Source: JAFCUW01 sp049897565 (GTDB taxonomy: Bacteria > Pseudomonadota > Gammaproteobacteria > Burkholderiales > Burkholderiaceae_D). Taken from it: a stretch of DNA of 64,000 bases. The stretch spans positions 1-64,000 of the forward strand of contig NZ_JAFCWM010000002.1 in assembly GCF_049897565.1 (NCBI RefSeq), given 5' to 3'. Of the stretch, positions 38,465-47,108 are shown in pieces (position 1 is the stretch's first letter; the number at the start of each line of letters is the position of its first letter). Under the pieces are notes generated by a model. The model was not told where the DNA came from and did not search any database. It saw nothing but the letters and a program-made list of their open reading frames with translations. The translations under genes and the position numbers were made by a program.

Positions 38465-40723
38465 CTATTTCTGCACCGGCCGGTAGGTTGGCACGGGCGC
38501 CTGCTGCTGTGGCGGCTGCTGCTGCGGTGGTGCCTGCGGCAGCGCCATGCCCGGACGGGCCGGCACCGGCGCTGGCCGTTTCAGCGGCAGCGGCGCCATC
38601 GCGGCGCCCGGCGGCGGCTGGCCGTCGGTCAGCGGCGGCAGTACCGGCTCGCCGAGTTCCTTGACCAGCACCGTCTTGTCGCGTGGCTGGGCGTCGATGC
38701 CGGACGAGCGCATGTAATCGTAGCGGCTCAGCGAAATGTCGTTGCTGTCTTCCTTGCTGCGCACGATCACCGGGCGCAGGAACACCATCAAGTTGGTCTT
38801 GCTGCGCTTGCGGCTCTGATACTTGAACAGATTGCCCAACACCGGGATATTGCCCAGGCCCGGCACCTTTTCCTCGGTGGCGCTGGCGTCGTCCTTGATC
38901 AGGCCGCCGAGCACGATGATCTGGCCGTCGTCGGCCAGCACGTTGTTTTCGATGATGCGGATGTCGGTGGTGACGCCGGCGGCATCGCCGCGGCTGGACT
39001 GCACCACGCTCGAACTCTCGTTGTAGATGGCCAGCTTGATCGTGCCGCCTTCGGAAATCTGCGGGCGCACCTTCAGCGTCAGGCCGACGTCGCGGCGGTC
39101 GATGGTCTGGAACGGATTGGCGTTGGCGCCGCCGGTCGGGGTGGTGAACTGGCCGCTGATGATCGGCACGTTCTGACCGACCTTGATGGTCGACAACTCG
39201 TTGTCGAGCGTGAGCATGTTCGGCGTCGACAGGATGTTGCCGTTGTTGTTGTTTTCGAGCGCATGGGCGACCGCGCCCAGGCTGAGCATGCCGTTGACCT
39301 GCTTGAACAGGCCGACCGAGAAGCCGGGGCCGGGCGCGGCCGCCTTGGTGGCGAGCGAAATGAGGCTGTTGCCCGGCGAAATGGCGGAGGCATTGAAGTT
39401 CTGCACGCCGCCGACGCGGTAGCGGCTGCTGTCGTCGCCGCTGGCGGCGAGCCACTGCACGCCGAATTCGGACGCCTTGTCGGAATTGACCTCGACCACC
39501 AGCGCCTCGATGTAGACCTGGGCGCGGCGCACGTCGAGCTGGTCGATGACGGCGCGCAGGTTGCGGTACACCGGTTCGCTGGCGGTGATGATCAAGGTGT
39601 TGGTCGAGGCATCGGCCTGGATGAAGCCGGCGCCGGTAGCGCCACCGCCGGCGCCGGTGGTCTGGCCGGGGCTTTGCGCATTCATGCTGCTGCCGCCGGT
39701 GCCGCCGAGGGTGCCGCCGCCTTGCTGCTGGCCCTGGCCGGCCATGCCCGCGCCCGCCTGTACCGAGCCGCCGGCGGTGCCCTGCGCCTGCTGCGGCAGC
39801 GAGGTGTCGGACGACACCACCGCGCGCAAGGTCTGCGCCAGCTTGGTGGCGTCGGCGTTTTTCAGGTAGACGACGTGGACGTTGCCCGCTTCCGCGGTCG
39901 GCTGGTCGAGTTTGGCAATCAGCGACTTGGCCAGGTTCGCGCGCGCCGGCGAAGGCGCGCGCACCACCACCGAATTGGTGCGCGGATCGGCCAGCACCGA
40001 CACGCGGCCGGAGTCGCCGCCGGCGGTCGGCTCGAGCAGCCGGCTGACCATGGTGGCGATGTCGCTGGCGATGGCGTAACGGATCGGCACGACGTCGAGG
40101 CCGCCGGAGACCGGGGCGTCGAGGGCGGCGATGATCTTCGCCAGCCGGCGCAGGTTGTCGGCGTAGTCGGTGATCACCAGGCTGTTGTTGCCCGGGTTGC
40201 CCATGATCGAATTGTTCGGCGAAATGAGCGGGCGCAGCACGGCCGTCAGGTTGGCGGCCGACTCGTAATTGAGGCGGAACACCTGGGTGGCGATCTGGTC
40301 GCCCTTGACGCGCGGCGCGCCCAGGCCAACCAGGGTGGGCGAACTTTGCAGCTTCGCTTCGGCTTCCGGCACCACCTTGGCGTAGCCTTCGGCGGTGACG
40401 ACCGCGTAGCCCTGCAGGCGCAACGCCGACGTCAGCAGCGAGAACGCCTGCGACTTCGACAGCGACTTTTCCGACACCAGCGTCAACGTGCCCTTGACGC
40501 GCGGGTCGATGACGAAGGTGATGCCGGTGTAGTGGCCGACCGCCTTGATGACCGACTCCATGTCGGCGTTGACGAAGTTGAGCGCGGCGCCGGAAGCGGA
40601 CGGCTCCTGCGCGGTGGCCGGCAGCGGCAAGGCGATCGGCGCGGCTGCCAAGCCCAACAGGACGGCGGCGGCGAGCCGGCGCAGCGCCGGGACGGGGATG
40701 GTGCTGTGTGCTGGTTTTTTCAT
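38465..40723 (-). CDS. gspD: type II secretion secretin GspD
   Basis: A 752-aa outer-membrane channel subunit. A signal peptide with a long basic N-region ends about LPATAQ. N0 (about residues 45-115), N1-N3 (about 140-375) and the secretin core (about 440-680) follow. N0 reads FVNADMESVIKAVGHYTGIT; the core contains VPIISGQFTTPTGG and VLADDGQIIVLGGLIKDD. A long Gly/Gln-rich insert (about residues 318-368, AGAGMAGQGQQQGGGTLGGT) lies in the N3 region, and the tail is Pro/Gln-rich. No pilotin-type S-domain is evident. The start shares one base with the gspN stop (TAATG). Confidence 0.95.
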   Translation of the reverse strand: MKKPAHSTIPVPALRRLAAAVLLGLAAAPIALPLPATAQEPSASGAALNFVNADMESVIKAVGHYTGITFVIDPRVKGTLTLVSEKSLSKSQAFSLLTSALRLQGYAVVTAEGYAKVVPEAEAKLQSSPTLVGLGAPRVKGDQIATQVFRLNYESAANLTAVLRPLISPNNSIMGNPGNNSLVITDYADNLRRLAKIIAALDAPVSGGLDVVPIRYAIASDIATMVSRLLEPTAGGDSGRVSVLADPRTNSVVVRAPSPARANLAKSLIAKLDQPTAEAGNVHVVYLKNADATKLAQTLRAVVSSDTSLPQQAQGTAGGSVQAGAGMAGQGQQQGGGTLGGTGGSSMNAQSPGQTTGAGGGATGAGFIQADASTNTLIITASEPVYRNLRAVIDQLDVRRAQVYIEALVVEVNSDKASEFGVQWLAASGDDSSRYRVGGVQNFNASAISPGNSLISLATKAAAPGPGFSVGLFKQVNGMLSLGAVAHALENNNNGNILSTPNMLTLDNELSTIKVGQNVPIISGQFTTPTGGANANPFQTIDRRDVGLTLKVRPQISEGGTIKLAIYNESSSVVQSSRGDAAGVTTDIRIIENNVLADDGQIIVLGGLIKDDASATEEKVPGLGNIPVLGNLFKYQSRKRSKTNLMVFLRPVIVRSKEDSNDISLSRYDYMRSSGIDAQPRDKTVLVKELGEPVLPPLTDGQPPPGAAMAPLPLKRPAPVPARPGMALPQAPPQQQPPQQQAPVPTYRPVQK

Positions 40724-41496
40724 TATTTGAACTCTAACGCGATAATATTCTTGCCACCCACCATTCGGCGCTGGCCCAGTAAATTCAGGAGGTTGCCCAG
40801 CGTTTCTTCATATCCATTTGCGGCCGCGGCCTGGCCGGAAAACTGCAGCCGACCGCGGTCCAGCGATCCGTTGCCCGACAGCAGCAACGCACCGCGCACC
40901 GTCGTCAGGTTCAGTTTTGCCTGCTGGCCTTGCCAGTCCATCGCCAGCTCGTAGCTGCCGAGCGGCTTGACCGGGCTCATGCGCGAGCCCATGTCGTTCA
41001 TTACCAGCACCGTGCGGCCATTCACCGCCACCGCCTGCTGCTGGCGCATCAGCTCCAGTGTAGACCAGGACAGCCGCATCACCCCGCTCGGCGCCAGGGT
41101 ATTGAGCGGTGCGCCCAGGCCAGCCAGTCCTTCGGCCGGCAACATCAGTTCGGCCGGGCTGACCTGCCATTGCGACCAGCTGCCGGTGACCCGCACCGGC
41201 TGCGACAGCGCCAGCGGGTTTTCCAGCTGCAGCGACACGCTGCCGAGCAGCACCAGCGGCGACAAGCGCCACGCGAAGCGTCCCGGCAACAGCGGCGTCA
41301 CCGCGCCGCCGGCGCCGGGCGCCCCGCCGATAAAGGCCGAGCCGCGCCACAGCGTACCCTGCGCATCCCCCAGAGTCAAACGTCCACCGGTCTGCTGTTC
41401 GACGATCGGCCCCAGCCAGGCGGCGGGGAAGAACGCCAGCACCGTCAGGGCGCCCGCCAACAGCGTCGCCAGGCCCCATAGCAAGGCGCGCTTCAC
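40723..41496 (-). CDS. gspN: type II secretion protein GspN
   Basis: A 257-aa inner-membrane protein with one N-terminal helix (ALLWGLATLLAGALTVLAFF) and a periplasmic domain rich in beta strands: GGRLTLGDAQGTLWRGSAFI is typical of T2SSN. GspN is an accessory component of unknown detailed role found in some secretion operons. The gene overlaps gspM by 4 bases and shares a base with gspD, so translation through this part of the operon is tightly coupled. Confidence 0.9.
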   Translation of the reverse strand: MKRALLWGLATLLAGALTVLAFFPAAWLGPIVEQQTGGRLTLGDAQGTLWRGSAFIGGAPGAGGAVTPLLPGRFAWRLSPLVLLGSVSLQLENPLALSQPVRVTGSWSQWQVSPAELMLPAEGLAGLGAPLNTLAPSGVMRLSWSTLELMRQQQAVAVNGRTVLVMNDMGSRMSPVKPLGSYELAMDWQGQQAKLNLTTVRGALLLSGNGSLDRGRLQFSGQAAAANGYEETLGNLLNLLGQRRMVGGKNIIALEFK

Positions 41497-42014
41497 TGCT
41501 TACCCGCGCCAGTGTCCTGGCGCAACGTCAAGGTCGCGTCAACCTGGCCGGCGGCGCTTTGCGCGCTGATCACAGCTTCCTGCACGGCAATACGGTTTTC
41601 GCGGCGCTGGGCGTCAAGCCAGGTGACCAGGTTGGCGAACGACACGCCCGACAGCTGGATGCGCGCGCTCTCGCCCGATACCGTCAGCGTCTGCGGCGTG
41701 ATGCTCATCGCCGCCAGGCTGGCGGTGACGGCCTCGCGCGTCATGGGCGTTACCTGCGGCTGCGGCTGGCGCGCCAGTTCGCCCGCTTCGAGCGCCATCG
41801 CACGCAACAGCGCGCTTTCCTGGCGCAGGCGCGGCAAGTCTTTTTCGAGCTGGGCGCGGCCACTGACGGCAGGATCGATGAACAGCATGTAGATCAGCGC
41901 GCCGGCGGCGATGCCGCCGCCGATGGTGAGCGTCTTGCGCTCCTGGTCGGTGCGGGCGCGCCAGGCCAGGCCGATCCGTTCGCGCCACTGGGCAATGCTG
42001 GTGACGGCGCTCAT
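41493..42014 (-). CDS. gspM: type II secretion protein GspM
   Basis: From the ATG at 42014 (MSAVTSIAQWRERIGLAW) the product is 173 aa: a cytoplasmic head, one transmembrane segment (about residues 33-48, IAAGALIYMLFIDPAV), and a periplasmic ferredoxin-like domain with a coiled stalk (LEKDLPRLRQESALLRAMAL). GspM partners GspL and stabilises the GspE platform. It overlaps gspL by 4 bases and gspN by 4 bases. A longer in-frame reading to 42809 runs through gspL in another frame and is not real. Confidence 0.92.
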   Translation of the reverse strand: MSAVTSIAQWRERIGLAWRARTDQERKTLTIGGGIAAGALIYMLFIDPAVSGRAQLEKDLPRLRQESALLRAMALEAGELARQPQPQVTPMTREAVTASLAAMSITPQTLTVSGESARIQLSGVSFANLVTWLDAQRRENRIAVQEAVISAQSAAGQVDATLTLRQDTGAGKQ

Positions 42015-43228
42015 GGCTTCGCTCCCGTGTTGTTGCGGATCAGCCAGGTGGCCGGCGCCGTTTCGCTGAAGGCGAGGTTGCGCGCCGCCAGCGCGCTCTT
42101 GAGCTGGCCGGCCACGCCTGGATCGGCCGGCTCTGGTTTGACCTTGATGCTGAGCGAACGTTCCCGGAATTCGAGCGAGGCGAGCGACAGCGGGCGCGGC
42201 AGGGAGCGCGCGGCCTCGCCGAAGGCTGCCGCCTGGTAGGTAAATTCGTCGGGCGAGAGCTGGCCGCTGGCGGCGCGCGCGCGCGCGATGTTCATCTTCA
42301 TCTGCACCACCGGATCCTGGATCACCGTGTCTTTCGGGTAGGTTGCCTTGTAGGTTTGCAGCATCGCCGCGCGGGTGGCGTCGGCTTCGCGCTTCAGGCG
42401 CAGCCACTCGATGTTCAGGCCCGCCAGGTTGACCACCAGCGCCAGCAAGGCCAGGCGCAGCGGCCAGCGCCAGCGCTGCCAGTCGGTGGCGCGCGCGCCC
42501 GCCGCGCCCAGCGCCGGCACCAGGTCGAGGTTGGTGCTGCGGCTGCCGGCGATCCAGTGGGTCCAGTCGTCGGCCTCGATCGTCGTCGCCGGGTCGGCTT
42601 CGGCCGCCAGCGCCTGGAACTGGCCGAGGTCGGCGGCCGGCACGTACAAGGTCAGCGGGGCGTCGCCGGCCAGCGCGCGCACCATCTGCAGCGCCGTGTC
42701 CGGGGTGCTGGCGATGGCCAGTCCCATGCCGTGATACAGGCCGTCGCGCAAGGTCAGCACGGACGGCTCGACCGCGGCGGTGACGTGGCCCGGCTGCAGC
42801 GGCAGGCACAATTGGGCCGGCAGCGCGCCGACGCTGCGCGCGCCCATCGCCAGCACGGTGCGCACCAGCGACTCCAGATACGTGCGCTGCACAACGGCAA
42901 CGCTGCGCAGGCCGTCGGGCGACTGCGCGGGCGCGGCCGTCAGCACCGCTTCGGACGGGTCGCCCAGCACCTGCTCTTCGACCAGGCTCGGCAACGCCGC
43001 CTTCAGGCGCGGACCCGACAGCGGCGGCGCCTTGACGTGCAGCATGGTGACGTCGACGGCGGCGATCAGCAACAGCACGCGGCGGCTGGCCGCGGCCAGG
43101 TCGGCGAAGCCGCGCAGCGCGCCCTCGCCCTGCTGCTCGATGGCGCCGTTGTCGGCCACCAGCGCGAAACGCGACAAGGCCGCTTCGCCGTCGGTGCGCG
43201 CCGGCAGGCGGATATATAAAGTGCTCAA
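42011..43228 (-). CDS. gspL: type II secretion protein GspL
   Basis: The likely start is TTG at 43228 (LSTLYIRLPARTDGEAALSR), 16 bases after the gspK stop; no ATG fits. The 405-aa product has a cytoplasmic actin-like domain (about residues 1-240) that recruits GspE, a transmembrane segment (about 260-278, LRLALLALVVNLAGLNIEWL) and a periplasmic ferredoxin-like domain. Length is typical. Overlap with gspM (ATGA) supports coupling. Confidence 0.92.
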   Translation of the reverse strand: MSTLYIRLPARTDGEAALSRFALVADNGAIEQQGEGALRGFADLAAASRRVLLLIAAVDVTMLHVKAPPLSGPRLKAALPSLVEEQVLGDPSEAVLTAAPAQSPDGLRSVAVVQRTYLESLVRTVLAMGARSVGALPAQLCLPLQPGHVTAAVEPSVLTLRDGLYHGMGLAIASTPDTALQMVRALAGDAPLTLYVPAADLGQFQALAAEADPATTIEADDWTHWIAGSRSTNLDLVPALGAAGARATDWQRWRWPLRLALLALVVNLAGLNIEWLRLKREADATRAAMLQTYKATYPKDTVIQDPVVQMKMNIARARAASGQLSPDEFTYQAAAFGEAARSLPRPLSLASLEFRERSLSIKVKPEPADPGVAGQLKSALAARNLAFSETAPATWLIRNNTGAKP

Positions 43229-43244
43229 ACGGTCTCGCTTTCTT

Positions 43245-44213
43245 CTAGTTTTGCCGCACCCACACCAACGTCGTGAGCTTGCGGGCATCGTCGCGGTTGA
43301 TCAATGCTTCGGCGTCCAGCGCGGCGCGGTCGAGCCGCACCCGGCTATACACCAGGAAATAATTGCTTTTCACTCCGCCCGCCTTGTCGACCAGGCTCTT
43401 GCCGTTCAGCTCGGTGGAAAACTGGCCGATGTTGAGCCACGCCGCGCTCTTGCGCCGCGCCACCAGCGCATTCGCCTCGGCCAGCGAAAAGCCGTCGATC
43501 AACGCGGCCAGCACTTCCGGCGGCGCCGTATTGACGTTGACCGTGGTGACATCCGGCAGCACGATGACGAAGTCGCGCAACTTGTTGACCACCTCCACCG
43601 TATAACCCGGAATGGTCAGCAAGTCGTCCAACTGCGTCAAGCGGACCGGGGCGTTATTCGTCTTCGGCACCGGCTTCGGCCCGACCTCGGTCAGCGGTTC
43701 CCCCCCGGCCACGACTACTTGCGCGCTGGCCACGGCGATGGCGGTGCGCTCGGCCAAAGCCGGATCGAGCTTGAGGTTGGTCAGCAGGCGCCGGTAGATG
43801 CCCACCTGCACCAGCGTCGGCGTGCGCTGCGCGGCCAGGTTGGTCAGATTGTACCGCGACGTTGCGTCGACGATTCTGCCCGACAAGGTCGCGTCGAATA
43901 CCTCGCCGGCAACCCGCTCGCGTTCGATGTACTGGTCGAGCCGGGTTTCGGCCAGCGGCGTCGCCCACACCTGGTTCAGCGACGTGTAGTCATTGTCGCG
44001 CGCGTCCTGGCGCAGCACCAGGCCGGCCCAGTCGAGCGCGCCGCGCAAGATCCACTTCGTCTGCAGGTGCAAGCGCTGGTTTTCCATCGAGCGCACCTGC
44101 ACCTGCTGGGCCCAGAACAGGCTGGCGACGATCGTCACCGCCAGGGTCGTCAACAGCAAGGCGGTGATGACGGCGACGCCGCGCTGGCGCGCCGGCAGAG
44201 TAAGTTTTTTCAT
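43245..44213 (-). CDS. gspK: type II secretion minor pseudopilin GspK
   Basis: From the ATG at 44213 (MKKLTLPARQRGVAVITALL) the product is 322 aa. The prepilin peptidase site is RG/VAVITALLLTTLA with the Glu5 position replaced, as is normal for GspK. The large alpha-helical domain follows (about residues 95-215) with the NLTNL and helix-hairpin motif (LDDLLTIPGYTVEVV). GspK caps the pseudopilus with GspI and GspJ. It overlaps gspJ by 4 bases. In-frame sequence further upstream to 44453 is antisense-like low complexity and rejected. Confidence 0.93.
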   Translation of the reverse strand: MKKLTLPARQRGVAVITALLLTTLAVTIVASLFWAQQVQVRSMENQRLHLQTKWILRGALDWAGLVLRQDARDNDYTSLNQVWATPLAETRLDQYIERERVAGEVFDATLSGRIVDATSRYNLTNLAAQRTPTLVQVGIYRRLLTNLKLDPALAERTAIAVASAQVVVAGGEPLTEVGPKPVPKTNNAPVRLTQLDDLLTIPGYTVEVVNKLRDFVIVLPDVTTVNVNTAPPEVLAALIDGFSLAEANALVARRKSAAWLNIGQFSTELNGKSLVDKAGGVKSNYFLVYSRVRLDRAALDAEALINRDDARKLTTLVWVRQN

Positions 44214-44833
44214 ATGCCCCCCAGCAGGAACGCCTTGCGCATCGGCGCGGCCAGGCCCTGCACCTGCAGCGCCACCTGCAGCCCGCTCGGCCCGGCCTCG
44301 CCCGGCGCCGGCGGCTGCGGCTCCTGCTGCGCTTGCTGCTGGGCGCCCTGGCGCCACTGGTTCTGCTGCCACGTTTCGATCTGCATGCCGGTCACGCCGG
44401 CCTGCAAGGTTACCGGCGGGGTCGGGTCGACGTCGCTGATGGCGGCCTGCCACAGCACGTCGAGCTGCATCAGGTCGCGCGTGCTGGCCGATTCGCGCCG
44501 CGTCAGCATGCCGTCGCGCACCCGGTACGACACCACCTGCAGGCGCATCGCTTCGTTCTCGACATAGCTGGTGCGCACCAAGGTCAGGCGGTCGACGCCT
44601 GCCTGCAGGAAGGCGCGCTTGTCGAGCAGCGCGCCTTCGGCCATGTGCTCGGCATCGCTTTGCATCTGGGCAAACGCGAGCTGCATGCCGCGCGTCACTT
44701 CCATCTGGTCGGTCAGGGCCACGCGCGCGCGCACGATGCCGTCCAGGCCGCGCCAGCCGAGCACGGCCACCATCGCAAGAATGCTGATCGCCACCAGCAG
44801 CTCGACGAGCGTAAAACCGCGGGCGCGCTTCAT
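44210..44833 (-). CDS. gspJ: type II secretion minor pseudopilin GspJ
   Basis: The ATG at 44833 starts MKRARGFTLVELLVAISILA, a class III prepilin leader cut by PulO-type peptidase after Gly6 with Phe at +1 and Glu at +5. The 207-aa product has the GWRGLDGIVRARVALTDQME stalk and a beta-rich head, ending with a Gln-rich loop (QQNQWRQGAQQQAQQEPQP). It forms the tip complex with GspI and GspK. 4-base overlaps on both sides. Confidence 0.94.
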   Translation of the reverse strand: MKRARGFTLVELLVAISILAMVAVLGWRGLDGIVRARVALTDQMEVTRGMQLAFAQMQSDAEHMAEGALLDKRAFLQAGVDRLTLVRTSYVENEAMRLQVVSYRVRDGMLTRRESASTRDLMQLDVLWQAAISDVDPTPPVTLQAGVTGMQIETWQQNQWRQGAQQQAQQEPQPPAPGEAGPSGLQVALQVQGLAAPMRKAFLLGGI

Positions 44834-45213
44834 TGCGGCCTCATCACAAGTTGCACCAGTTTCAGGATGCGCCGCTCCGGGTTCTGCATGTCGTACACGC
44901 CGACTTCGACGCGGCGCAGCAGCGGGTTCGGGCTTGCCAGCACTTCTTCCTCGCAGACGAGGTTGAGGTCGCCCTGCGGGCACTCGAAGCTGCGCTTGCC
45001 GACGGCGGGAAATTCGCGCGCCAGGCGAATCTGCACCAGCCGGTTTTCGGCCGACCAGGTCGCCATCATCGCGGTGCGCAGGCCGGCGCTGTTCGACGCC
45101 AGGCTGCCGACCGCGCGCATCGAGGCGCCCAGCGCGGTGCCGACGATGACCAGGGCCACCAGCACTTCGAGCAGGGTAAAACCGGATTGTCGGGTGTGGA
45201 TGCGCATGGTCAT
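44830..45213 (-). CDS. gspI: type II secretion minor pseudopilin GspI
   Basis: A 127-aa pseudopilin. The leader is MTMRIHTRQSG/FTLLEVLVALVIVG with Phe +1 and Glu +5. The C-terminal T2SSI domain includes ENRLVQIRLAREFPAVGKRS and a Cys pair (FECPQGDLNLVCEEE) that could form a disulphide. A second ATG two codons in is equally possible. It overlaps gspH and gspJ by 4 bases each. Confidence 0.93.
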   Translation of the reverse strand: MTMRIHTRQSGFTLLEVLVALVIVGTALGASMRAVGSLASNSAGLRTAMMATWSAENRLVQIRLAREFPAVGKRSFECPQGDLNLVCEEEVLASPNPLLRRVEVGVYDMQNPERRILKLVQLVMRPQ

Positions 45214-45689
45214 TCGACGACGAAGTGGCCGATGCCGTCGGCGCGGATGGCGACACGGGCGTCGCCACTGGCGAGAGTGAGCAGGAAAGGCTTGTCGACC
45301 GGCTCGCGGCCAAACGTGATGCGCAGCGGATTGCCGGAGCCGGCGCCGGCCGGGTCGATCAGCAGCGACACCGGGGCGTTCTTGAACGCGCGCTCGCGCA
45401 GCAGGTCGTCGCCGGCCACCGGATCCCAGCGCGTTTCGTTGCGCACCAGGAAGCGATAGCGCTCGCCGTCGGCCTCGAAGGCGACCAGGCGGTTGCGCAC
45501 GATCGCTTCGTCGCGGGCGAGCTGCAGCAGCAACGCGAGGCGCTGGGCCTCGTTTTGCAGGTTCTGCTGCGGGCTGGGGATCGCATTGAGCGAGACGATG
45601 CCCAGCGTGATGCCGATGATCACCATCACGACCATCAGCTCCACCAGGGTGAAGCCGCGGGCCGCGCGGCGGCTGTCGATGACGGGCAA
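45210..45689 (-). CDS. gspH: type II secretion minor pseudopilin GspH
   Basis: No ATG fits; a TTG at 45689 preceded by CAGGGGG (5 bases) gives a 159-aa product beginning LPVIDSRRAARG/FTLVELMVVMVII. The prepilin site has Phe +1 and Glu +5. The GspH head domain follows (QRLALLLQLARDEAIVRNRL, ADGERYRFLVRN). The gap to gspG is 40 bases. A longer frame to 45812 would overlap gspG and is rejected. Confidence 0.9.
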   Translation of the reverse strand: MPVIDSRRAARGFTLVELMVVMVIIGITLGIVSLNAIPSPQQNLQNEAQRLALLLQLARDEAIVRNRLVAFEADGERYRFLVRNETRWDPVAGDDLLRERAFKNAPVSLLIDPAGAGSGNPLRITFGREPVDKPFLLTLASGDARVAIRADGIGHFVVE

Positions 45690-45729
45690 GCGAACCCCCT
45701 GGGTTAGATTGCTGACGTGGCTTCCTTGA

Positions 45730-46197
45730 TCATTCCCACGAACCGATGTCGCTGTCGTCGCCGGTGCCGCCCGGCTGGCCGTCGGCGCCGAGCGAGAACA
45801 GGTCGACTTCACTGCCGTGTACGCCAGGGTACATGTACTGGTACGGACTGCCCCATGGATCTTTTGGCAATTTGTCGATGTAGCCGCCGGCCTTCCAGCC
45901 GTTGGCGGCCGGGCCGCCGGTCGGCTTGGCGATCAGCGCCTGCAGGCCCTGCTCGGTGGTCGGGTAGCGCTGGTTGTCGAGCTTGTAGAGCTTGAGCGCC
46001 TGCATCAGGGTCGAAATGTCGACCTTGGCGGCGGTAATGCGCGATTCGCCGGTGCGGCCCATCAGCTTGGGCACCACCAGGGCGCCGAGGATGCCGATGA
46101 TGACGACCACCACCATGATCTCGACCAGGGTGAAGCCGCGCTGCAGGCGCTGGCGCATTGAACGACGTGAAGTACGAAATGGAATTTGCATGGTCAT
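45730..46197 (-). CDS. gspG: type II secretion major pseudopilin GspG
   Basis: The main pseudopilus subunit, first gene of the secretion operon. From the ATG at 46197 (MTMQIPFRTSRRSMRQRLQR) the product is 155 aa with leader cleavage at RG/FTLVEIMVVVVIIGILGAL. The conserved calcium-loop region follows (KLPKDPWGSPYQYMYPGVHG, SLGADGQPGGTGDDSDIGSW). The leader is long if this start is right; ATGs at 46191 or 46158 would shorten it, the latter giving MRQRLQRG, closer to the family norm. No strong ribosome site separates them. Confidence 0.95.
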   Translation of the reverse strand: MTMQIPFRTSRRSMRQRLQRGFTLVEIMVVVVIIGILGALVVPKLMGRTGESRITAAKVDISTLMQALKLYKLDNQRYPTTEQGLQALIAKPTGGPAANGWKAGGYIDKLPKDPWGSPYQYMYPGVHGSEVDLFSLGADGQPGGTGDDSDIGSWE

Positions 46198-46236
46198 GGG
46201 TGCGCGATCGGAAAAGGAATGCAGAGCAATTGGCAG

Positions 46237-46266
46237 AGTATAGAGCGGTTTCGCCGTGACGGCCAA
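46237..46266 (-). promoter_or_regulatory. sigma70-type promoter of the gsp operon
   Basis: On the minus strand TTGGCC (46266-46261) and TATACT (46242-46237) are 18 bases apart, ending 40 bases before the gspG start. It lies in the only gap between moeB and gspG. Confidence 0.55.
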
Positions 46267-46328
46267 AATAGGGCCGATGAACATTGTAAGGCAGTGTGCA
46301 CGGCGACGCCCACTCGTTGCCGCATCGA

Positions 46329-47108
46329 TCAGACGGGATGGCCGGCACCGTTGCAGACCTGGCAATCGGCGTTGCGCGCAACGGCGATGCTGGTCCATTC
46401 CATGGCGCGCCCGTCGAGCAGCAGCAGGCGCCCGGCCAGCGACTGGCCGATGCCCACCAGCAGCTTGAGCGCCTCGGCCGCCTGCATCGCGCCGATCACG
46501 CCGACCAGCGGGGCGAACACGCCCATGCTGCTGCAGGCGGCGTCGACGAAGCCGGTCGCCTCGGGAAACAGGCAGGCGTAGCAGGGCGAATCGGCCTGGC
46601 GCTGGTCAAACACGCTGAGCTGGCCGTCGAAACGGATCGCCGCGCCCGACACCAGCGGCACGCGGGCGGCCACGCAGGCGCGATTGACGGCGTGGCGGGT
46701 GGCGAAGTTGTCGCTGCAGTCGAGCACGACAGAGGCCGCGCCGACCAGCTCGGCGAGCCGTTCGCCGCCGGCGCGCTCGCGCAGCGCCACCACGTCGACG
46801 CCGGGATTGATCTGCAGCAGCGCCGCGCGGCCGGAATCGACCTTCGGCTGGCCGATGCGGGCAGTGGCGTGCATCACCTGGCGCTGCAGGTTGGTCAGGT
46901 CGACGTCGTCGTCGTCGACCAGCACGATGCGCCCGACGCCGGCGGCGGCCAGGTACAGCGCGGCGGGCGAGCCGAGACCGCCGGCGCCGATAATGAGCGC
47001 ACTGGCGCCGAGCAGGCGCTGCTGGCCCTCGATGCCGATCTCGCCCAGCAGGATGTGGCGCGAGTAGCGCAGCAGCTGGTCGTCGTCCATCGACGCGCTA
47101 TGGCTCAT
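46329..47108 (-). CDS. moeB: MoeB/ThiF-type adenylyltransferase
   Basis: A 259-aa E1-like enzyme that adenylates the C-terminal Gly of a MoaD- or ThiS-type sulphur carrier. It shows the nucleotide loop GAGGLGSPAALYLA, DDDDVDLTNLQRQ, and a zinc site of two CxxC pairs (CYAC, CQVC). The presence of DAACSSMGVFAPLVG matches MoeB. With no moa or thi genes nearby, MoeB versus ThiF cannot be decided; genomes of this group usually have one protein serving both. The start overlaps the ctp stop by 4 bases, so it is coupled to the protease gene. Confidence 0.88.
   Translation of the reverse strand: MSHSASMDDDQLLRYSRHILLGEIGIEGQQRLLGASALIIGAGGLGSPAALYLAAAGVGRIVLVDDDDVDLTNLQRQVMHATARIGQPKVDSGRAALLQINPGVDVVALRERAGGERLAELVGAASVVLDCSDNFATRHAVNRACVAARVPLVSGAAIRFDGQLSVFDQRQADSPCYACLFPEATGFVDAACSSMGVFAPLVGVIGAMQAAEALKLLVGIGQSLAGRLLLLDGRAMEWTSIAVARNADCQVCNGAGHPV

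Noticed and set aside
36262..38664. An 800-codon plus-strand frame opposite gspF and gspE
   Set aside because: Shadow of two well-defined secretion genes; no domains.
41493..42809. A 438-codon frame suggesting a longer GspM
   Set aside because: The upstream part overlaps gspL in another frame; the family start is MSAVTS at 42014.
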